This document shows, piece by piece, positions 1 to 4,275 of a stretch of 5,610 nucleotides of DNA (position 1 is its first letter; each line of letters opens with the position of its first letter). A model generated the notes under the pieces. The model had not been told where the DNA came from and searched no databases. It saw only the letters and a list, made by a program, of their open reading frames with translations. The position numbers and the translations under genes are program-made. The stretch comes from JAWLCQ01 sp041687095 (GTDB taxonomy: Bacteria; Planctomycetota; Phycisphaerae; SM23-33): positions 1-5,610 of the forward strand of contig JAWLCQ010000261.1 in assembly GCA_041687095.1 (NCBI GenBank). The letters run 5' to 3'.

Positions 1-93
1 GCCCACGCGGGCGGCGCAGTGCGGGGGGACGGCGAGGGCGTCGGTGGCAGATGGCGAGAGAGACCCCGCGATCGTATCCCCTTGTAAATCCAT
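1..93 (-). CDS. Possible 5' end of a divergent gene, partial (weak)
   Basis: A minus-strand reading frame starts with ATG at 93-91 and is open to the left edge (31 codons, beginning MDLQGDTIAGSLSP). An AAAGGA stretch lies about 12 bases upstream of this ATG and could be a somewhat distant ribosome binding site. From about the fifteenth codon on, almost every third base is G or C, as in the real genes of the window, and the composition (Ala, Val, Pro, few Arg) is more protein-like than the arginine-rich plus-strand frames over the same bases. The GDTIA start faintly recalls the N-terminus of the tRNA-modification GTPase MnmE (which begins around DTIAA), but the residues after it do not clearly follow that family, so I give no name. 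If real, it is divergent from the sensor kinase with about 180 bases between the two starts. It could equally be chance. Confidence 0.33.
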   Translation of the reverse strand, partial: MDLQGDTIAGSLSPSATDALAVPPHCAARVG

Positions 94-274
94 GCCGTCG
101 CGATATCCTTTGCGGCACCCAGCCCAAGGCAGTGGCAACGGCATGTCGTATCGCAACAGCCGCGGGGGGACGGTGCGAAGAGGCGGCCGGTCGGCCGCCT
201 CCTTGACGTGGTATCGCGCGTCCGTCAGGGGCAAAGCACCGGGGCCCGTCCTCGATAGAGCCGGGGCACGAACC
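94..274. promoter_or_regulatory. Leader/control region upstream of the sensor kinase
   Basis: This stretch lies before the chosen kinase start. The kinase frame is open upstream to a GTG at 44, but the extra 77 residues are rich in Arg, Ser and Gly, resemble no domain, and precede a typical short basic N-terminus and first membrane segment, so I treat the stretch as non-coding. It contains the inverted repeat at 178-204. A TTGACG at 203-208 resembles a -35 box, but I see no matching -10 box at normal spacing, so no promoter is called. No strong Shine-Dalgarno precedes the ATG at 275, which is common in planctomycetes. Confidence 0.45.
178..204. repeat. GC-rich inverted repeat (stem-loop) in the leader
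   Basis: GAGGCGGCCG (180-189) is the exact reverse complement of CGGCCGCCTC (192-201), separated by only GT. The pairing extends by two A-T pairs (178-179 with 203-204) if C202 is bulged. The stem has 10 uninterrupted pairs, nearly all G-C. No T-run follows on either strand. It could be a binding site for a dimeric regulator, an mRNA leader structure, or a terminator-like hairpin between divergent genes. Its position about 70 bases before the kinase ATG fits a leader element. Confidence 0.6.
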
Positions 275-3200
275 ATGACAAAGAGACAACCCGCGCCCGA
301 AGGTGCAGATGGCACGACAGGTCCTGTGGGACGGCCCGCATGGGTCCAGTCCTGCCGACGCCGGCTCGCATGGCTGCCTGCGGCGATGCTACTGCTGGCC
401 ATCATCGCCCTGCGCTGGTCGCCGATGATTTCCGTCCCGCGCGAGTACACGGTCGTGCTCCCGTGGTCCAACTTCCTGCTGACCACGTGCGTCGCGCTGC
501 TCGTGGCGTACCTGATGGCGTGGAGCTTTGCTCGGGGAACGTCACCGGCGGCGCTGTGGATGGGAGCGGGGCTGCTGATCCTGGGTCTGGCGTCGGTGAT
601 GGCGGGGATCAAGGTGGCGGGACAGAAGCCCGATGCGGGGGTGGCGACCTATAACATCGCCGCCTGCATCGCCGGGCTCTGTCAGGTGCTGGGGGCGGTC
701 CAGGCCTTCCTGCCCGTCCGCGAGTCGCCCCGGCCGCGGAGGTATCTGACGATCCTGCTGGCCTACGGGGCGGGGGTGGGGGTCCTGGCGGTCGTCAGCG
801 TGCTGAGCGTCCGCGGGGCGCTGCCGGACTTCTGGGTCGGTCACTCGACGCCCATGCGCGACGTGGTGCTCGGGACCGCCGCCGGGCAGTTCCTGCTGGC
901 GGGGGTGCTGGTGATGATGCTCCACCGGTCGGCACAGGGGGCCTTCCTGTACTGGTACGCCATGGGCCTGCTGCTGCTGGGGATCGGGCTGGGGGGCGTA
1001 CTGATGATTCGAGACCTGAACTCCGCGCTCGCCTGGGTCGCCCGCGGGGCGCAGTACGTCGGGGGCCTGTACATGCTCTGGGCGGTCGTGACGCTGCGGC
1101 GGTCGGCGCGCTGGCAGCTCCCGCTGGAGCAGGAACTGCTTCATGCCCAGGATCGCTACCGCACGCTCTTCGACGCGACGGACGAGGGGTTCTGCGTGAT
1201 GGAGATCCTCTTCGACGAGAACGGGGAGGGCATCGACCACCGCTTCCTGGAGGTCAACCCCGCGTTCGAGCGCCACACCGGGCTGGTCAACGCCGTCGAC
1301 AAGCGCGCCCGCGAACTTGTGCCGGACCTGGAACCCCGGTGGGCCGAGCGCTACGGCCGCATCGCCCGCAGCCAGCATCGCGAGCGGTTCATCGATCATT
1401 CCGAGGCGATGGACCGCTGGTTCGAGGTCGATGCGTTCCCCGTGGACGACCCGCAACTGCACCACGTGGCGCTGCTGTTCACCGACATCACCGCGCGCAA
1501 GCGAAGCGAAGAGACGCTGCGGGAGGCGAACCGCGAGAAGAGCCTGATCCTGGACAACATCAGCACCGGGGTGGCCTTCCATGACACCGACCATCGGCTC
1601 GTCTGGGCGAACCAGACCTACCTGGAGGCCACCGGGCTGTCGCTGTCGGACGTGGCGGGGCGCACGTGCTACACCTGCTGGGGGTTGGACCGGGCCTGCC
1701 TCAACTGCCCGGTCGTGGCCGCGTTGGAGAGCGGGCAGCCCCAGGAGAACGAGCTTACGCCCGAGAATCAGCCGCACTGGCCGCCGGACCAGGGCTCCTG
1801 GCTGGTCCGTGCCGCCCCCGTCCGGGACAGCGACGGAGCCATCATCGGTGCGATCGAGGTCGCCCACAACATCACCGCCCGCAAGGCGGCCGAGCAGGCC
1901 CTGCGCGAGAGCCGCCAGACGCTGCGGATGGCGCTGGAGTCGGCGGACATGGGCGACTGGCAGTACACCTTCGCCGACAGCATCTGCGTCCTCAGCGAGC
2001 GTGCCCAGAGCCTCTACGGGCTGCGCGCCCCCCGCTGGGTGCACGACGAACCGGGCGTGCGGGACGTGATCCACGAGGAGGATATCCCGGGGATGTGGCG
2101 GGGAGTGCGGGAGGCGTGCGACCCCAGCGGCGACGGGCGCTACAACGTCGAGTACCGCGTCCGCCGCCCGGAGGGCGGATGGCGGTGGCTGCGGATGTGG
2201 GGTACGGTCCAGTTCGAGGACCGCGCCGGGCAGCGCGTCCCCACCCGCATGGTCGGTGCCAGTCGCGACATCACCCCTGAGAAGCAGACCACGGAAGTCC
2301 TCGAACAGCGCGTCGCCGAGCGCACCGCCGAGGTCCAGCAGCAGGCGGATCGCCTCCGCGCCCTCGCCAGCCAGCTCTCCCAGGCCGAGCACCGCGAGCG
2401 CAAGCGCCTCGCCAAGATCCTCCACGACCACATCCAGCAGCTCATCGTGGGCGCCCGCATGCAACTGGAGTGGCTCAAGCACGCCCCCAAGCCCGAGCGC
2501 GTGCTGCCCACCGTGCAAGGGGTGGACAGCATCCTGCACGAGGCGCTCCAGGCATCGCGTGACCTGACGATGGACCTCAGCCCTCCCATCCTCCACGAGG
2601 CCGGGCTCGTCGGGGGCCTCAACTGGCTCGCTGCCCGCATGCAGGAGAAGAACCAGTTCACCGTCAACCTCCACGCCAGCAACACCGCCGAACCGGCCAC
2701 CGAGGAGACCCGCTTGCTGCTGTTCGAGTGCGCTCGGGAGTTGCTGTTCAACGCCGTCAAACACGCCGGGGTCCCCTCCGCCGACGTTACGCTGCTGCGC
2801 ACGAAGGACCATCACGTCCGCCTGCTCGTGAGCGACCGAGGCAAGGGCTTCGACCCGATGCAGATCAAGGCTCAGCAGGCGCAGAAGGCGTCGTTCGGGT
2901 TGTTCAGCATCCAGGAGCGCCTCGCCTACGTCGGGGGACGGATGGAGATGGAGACCGCCCCCGGGCGGGGGACGCGGATCACCCTGAGTGTGCCCATCGG
3001 CAGCGCTCCGGCAACGGCCCCGACGAACGCGGCGCGGGCGACGACGGTGGAGGCCGGGGGCAACATCGAGATCCGCCGCAAGGCCGACGTGCTCCGCGTC
3101 CTCATCGTGGACGACCACAAGATCCTCCGCGACGGGCTCCGCGGGCTGCTGCAGTTCGAGTCGGACCTGGAGGTCGTCGGGGAGGCGACCGATGGGCCCT

Positions 3201-3487
3201 CCGCGGTCGAACTCACCGCTCAACTCGTCCCCGATGTCATCATCATGGATGTGAACCTCAGCGGCGAGATAGACGGGGTGGAGACGACGCGGCGGATCCT
3301 GGCAGCCAACCCGCAGGTCAGGGTCATCGGGTTGTCCATGCACTCCGAATCCGCTGTCGCACGCGCCATGCGCGAGGCGGGGGCGACGGCATACCTGAAC
3401 AAGGGCGGCCCGGCCGAAGACCTCATCGCCACCATCCGCGCCTGCCGCGGCCCGCAGGCCTCCGGGGACGATGGGGTATCCCTGTAA
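275..3487 (+). CDS. Membrane hybrid sensor histidine kinase, three PAS domains, NarL/DegS-type core, C-terminal receiver
   Basis: Predicted 1070 residues from ATG 275. Residues 31-274 hold about eight hydrophobic segments (near 31-47, 62-84, 92-112, 126-146, 157-179, 197-217, 222-244, 254-274), a MASE-like integral-membrane sensor region. PAS1 (about 291-410) has FLEVNPAFERHTG and ends FTDITARK. PAS2 (about 418-540) has four cysteines (465, 468, 475, 478) and ends VAHNITARK. PAS3 (about 546-670) ends GASRDITPEK. A coiled coil (670-715) leads to a HisKA_3 dimerisation domain with phospho-acceptor His717 in HDHIQQ, which keeps the D-x-x-x-Q of the phosphatase motif. The ATPase domain shows the N-box ELLFNAVKHAG (Asn826), DRGKGF (854-859), FGLFSIQERL (874-883) and GRGT (897-900). 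After an Ala/Thr-rich linker a receiver (939-1058) has Asp946/Asp947, phosphorylatable Asp992, Ser1021 and Lys1043. All catalytic residues are present, so it should be active. The receiver is NarL-like but lacks the usual LuxR helix-turn-helix. The signal and partner are unknown. Confidence 0.93.
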   Translation: MTKRQPAPEGADGTTGPVGRPAWVQSCRRRLAWLPAAMLLLAIIALRWSPMISVPREYTVVLPWSNFLLTTCVALLVAYLMAWSFARGTSPAALWMGAGLLILGLASVMAGIKVAGQKPDAGVATYNIAACIAGLCQVLGAVQAFLPVRESPRPRRYLTILLAYGAGVGVLAVVSVLSVRGALPDFWVGHSTPMRDVVLGTAAGQFLLAGVLVMMLHRSAQGAFLYWYAMGLLLLGIGLGGVLMIRDLNSALAWVARGAQYVGGLYMLWAVVTLRRSARWQLPLEQELLHAQDRYRTLFDATDEGFCVMEILFDENGEGIDHRFLEVNPAFERHTGLVNAVDKRARELVPDLEPRWAERYGRIARSQHRERFIDHSEAMDRWFEVDAFPVDDPQLHHVALLFTDITARKRSEETLREANREKSLILDNISTGVAFHDTDHRLVWANQTYLEATGLSLSDVAGRTCYTCWGLDRACLNCPVVAALESGQPQENELTPENQPHWPPDQGSWLVRAAPVRDSDGAIIGAIEVAHNITARKAAEQALRESRQTLRMALESADMGDWQYTFADSICVLSERAQSLYGLRAPRWVHDEPGVRDVIHEEDIPGMWRGVREACDPSGDGRYNVEYRVRRPEGGWRWLRMWGTVQFEDRAGQRVPTRMVGASRDITPEKQTTEVLEQRVAERTAEVQQQADRLRALASQLSQAEHRERKRLAKILHDHIQQLIVGARMQLEWLKHAPKPERVLPTVQGVDSILHEALQASRDLTMDLSPPILHEAGLVGGLNWLAARMQEKNQFTVNLHASNTAEPATEETRLLLFECARELLFNAVKHAGVPSADVTLLRTKDHHVRLLVSDRGKGFDPMQIKAQQAQKASFGLFSIQERLAYVGGRMEMETAPGRGTRITLSVPIGSAPATAPTNAARATTVEAGGNIEIRRKADVLRVLIVDDHKILRDGLRGLLQFESDLEVVGEATDGPSAVELTAQLVPDVIIMDVNLSGEIDGVETTRRILAANPQVRVIGLSMHSESAVARAMREAGATAYLNKGGPAEDLIATIRACRGPQASGDDGVSL

Positions 3488-3532
3488 CCCGCGGTCCACC
3501 GCACTCGCCCACACTCACCGCCCCCCCCTCTC

Positions 3533-3568
3533 ACACCGCCGGCAGGGCCGCGACGGCCCCGGCGGTGT
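3533..3568. terminator. Strong GC hairpin between the convergent kinase and integrase relic
   Basis: ACACCGCCGG (3533-3542) pairs perfectly with CCGGCGGTGT (3559-3568). An inner stem GGCCG (3546-3550) pairs with CGGCC (3554-3558) around a CGA loop, with CAG (3543-3545) bulged. The hairpin has 15 pairs in total and starts 46 bases after the kinase stop. No U-run follows on either strand, so it is not a classic intrinsic terminator, but its position fits transcript-end formation for the kinase. On the minus strand the same bases encode the last residues of the integrase relic (DTAGAVAALPAV and stop). Confidence 0.5.
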
Positions 3569-3599
3569 CGGAGAGGTCGAGGTGGGTGTAGATGTTCAT

Positions 3600-3630
3600 C
3601 CGGCTCCGCTGAAGCTGCGCCGCGACAAGT
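3600..3630. repeat. 31-base insertion in the integrase relic, probable short interspersed repeat
   Basis: On the minus strand the relic reads HSDIRLT up to base 3631 and resumes with MNIYTHL at 3599. In related recombinases these two blocks follow each other directly. The 31 extra bases between them shift the frame. The insert contains an imperfect hairpin (CGGC at 3601-3604 with GCCG at 3619-3622, mismatches inside, TGAA loop). On the minus strand the insert can be read as DLSRRSFSGAG, which from memory resembles the translation of a short repeat found many times in some planctomycete and verrucomicrobial genomes. Insertion is well supported by the interrupted protein; membership of a repeat family is an inference. 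Confidence 0.6.
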
Positions 3631-3753
3631 CGTCAGGCGGATGTCACTATGCCGCACGAGCTTCTGGGCGACGCTGGGCGACCCGCCGCTTCGGGCCAGG
3701 AGGGTCGCGAACGTATGGCGGAGGCAGTGAACGTCCAGCGTCCGCCCCTGGCG

Positions 3754-3764
3754 GTCCGTCCGTC
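3754..3764. repeat. GTCC tandem duplication causing a frameshift in the integrase relic
   Basis: The plus strand reads GTCCGTCCGTC. Removing one GTCC unit makes the minus strand read GIAKTDRQGRTLDVHCLRH in a single frame, matching the expected recombinase box II context. With both units the frame changes at exactly this point. A 4-base slippage duplication is the simplest explanation. Confidence 0.65.
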
Positions 3765-3772
3765 TTGGCGAT

Positions 3773-3796
3773 GCCCCTTTGACAGGCTCAGGGCAA
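3773..3796. repeat. 24-base interspersed repeat copy inserted in the integrase relic
   Basis: The core CCCTTTGACAGGCTCAGGG (3775-3793), flanked by GC and C, has short inverted ends (GCCC 3773-3776 with GGGC 3791-3794). It differs by one base from the CCCTTCGACAGGCTCAGGG-type sequence that I recall as a very common short repeat in many bacterial genomes. On the minus strand it splits the recombinase between DADLAAG and IAKTD, adds 24 bases (eight codons) and supplies the in-frame TGA at 3790-3788. GGC occurs on both sides of the insert, so its edges are uncertain by three bases and a 3-base target duplication is possible. Confidence 0.72.
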
Positions 3797-4167
3797 GCCG
3801 GCGGCGAGGTCGGCGTCGAAGACGCGGGTGAAGTTGGACGGCACGTCGAAGACGAACTCCCCGGCTTTATTCCCCAGGTCCGCCAGGTGACAACGGAGCG
3901 CCTCGGCGAGGTCGCGGCGGAGCGGCAGCACGTCGCTGCGACCGCTCTTGGCATGGCGGTTCTCGATGTGCACGCAGGGATGCTCGGCGTCGAGGTCCAG
4001 GCCCGGGACCGGCAGCGTCGCCACCTCGCCCTTCCGCAGGCCGGTCATGATCATGAAGTGCTACAGCAGCGCCCGCTCCCGGCCCAGCCGGCGGGGATCT
4101 AAGGCGGGTAGTCGGAAGTTCTGTCGCATGTGTGTGGGGAACACTCCGAGAGCACAAGGCCTTTCGC

Positions 4168-4200
4168 GCGGGTCATGCAACAAGACGTCTTGTGACCCGC
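4168..4200. repeat. Long inverted repeat with perfect 14-base palindromic core
   Basis: ACAAGAC (4180-4186) abuts its exact reverse complement GTCTTGT (4187-4193). Outside it, GCGGGTC (4168-4174) pairs with GACCCGC (4194-4200), with ATGCA (4175-4179) as an asymmetric 5-base bulge, giving 14 pairs. It lies 76 bases beyond the stop of the dockerin gene and just outside the readable part of the integrase relic. It may be the transcription end of the dockerin gene, although there is no U-run. A bound palindrome or a remnant of an element end is also possible. The rest of 4130-4275 shows no gene. Confidence 0.6.
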
Positions 4201-4275
4201 TTAGGCGCTGGCCGAGCGGGACAGGGAAGCTGCTTGCCGCCGGGCGACCGCAGGCGTTACCGCTGCCCGCCGCCG

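Larger units (their letters stand above)
3531..4129 (-). pseudogene. Decayed, N-terminally truncated tyrosine recombinase (phage-type integrase)
   Basis: The catalytic domain can be read across three minus-strand frames. Segment 1 (4129 to about 3797) reads LPALDPRRLGRERALL, a TAG at 4063-4061 where relatives usually have Tyr, then TGLRKGEVATL (box I Arg at 4036-4034) and the beta-hairpin Lys at 3949-3947. It continues to DADLAAG, where an in-frame TGA (3790-3788) interrupts it; past the TGA it resumes as GIAKTD. Segment 2 reads DRQGRTLDVHCLRHTFATLL (box II His 3729-3727, Arg 3720-3718) and RHSDIRLT (His 3651-3649). Segment 3 reads MNIYTHLDLSD (nucleophile Tyr 3590-3588) and ends with TGA at 3533-3531. 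Such enzymes cut and rejoin DNA at attachment sites of phages, islands or integrons. All six catalytic residues survive, but the stops and frame changes make the gene dead, and the N-terminal SAM-like core-binding domain is absent: only about 150 bases separate the relic from the next gene. The relic's end points are approximate. Confidence 0.9.

Noticed and set aside
44..274. N-terminal extension of the kinase from GTG 44 (77 extra residues)
   Set aside because: The extension is Arg/Ser/Gly-rich without any domain and would put a long non-hydrophobic stretch before the first membrane segment. ATG 275 gives a natural N-terminus. It cannot be fully excluded without homologues.
542..3514. Very long minus-strand open frame (990 codons) antisense to the sensor kinase
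   Set aside because: It follows from GC-rich codon use in the kinase, which leaves few stops on the opposite strand. Its translation is Arg/Gly/Ala/Pro/His-rich with no domain, whereas the plus strand has complete kinase motifs.
3519..3531. C-run after the kinase as a possible programmed slippage site
   Set aside because: The run lies downstream of the kinase stop and no continuing domain is encoded in another frame.
2728..3591. Plus-strand open frame of 287 codons inside the kinase 3' half
   Set aside because: It is an Arg-rich shadow in another frame of the ATPase and receiver region, with no recognisable domain.
3220..3954. A 244-residue minus-strand protein overlapping the kinase 3' end
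   Set aside because: Only its middle part (the box II region of the recombinase) is genuine. The ends are shadow frames of the integrase relic and of the kinase receiver.
4201..4275. Possible tRNA (GGCCGAGCGGG resembles a D-arm)
   Set aside because: No T-arm GGTTCGAATCC-like sequence, no acceptor stem pairing and no anticodon arm at the right distance.
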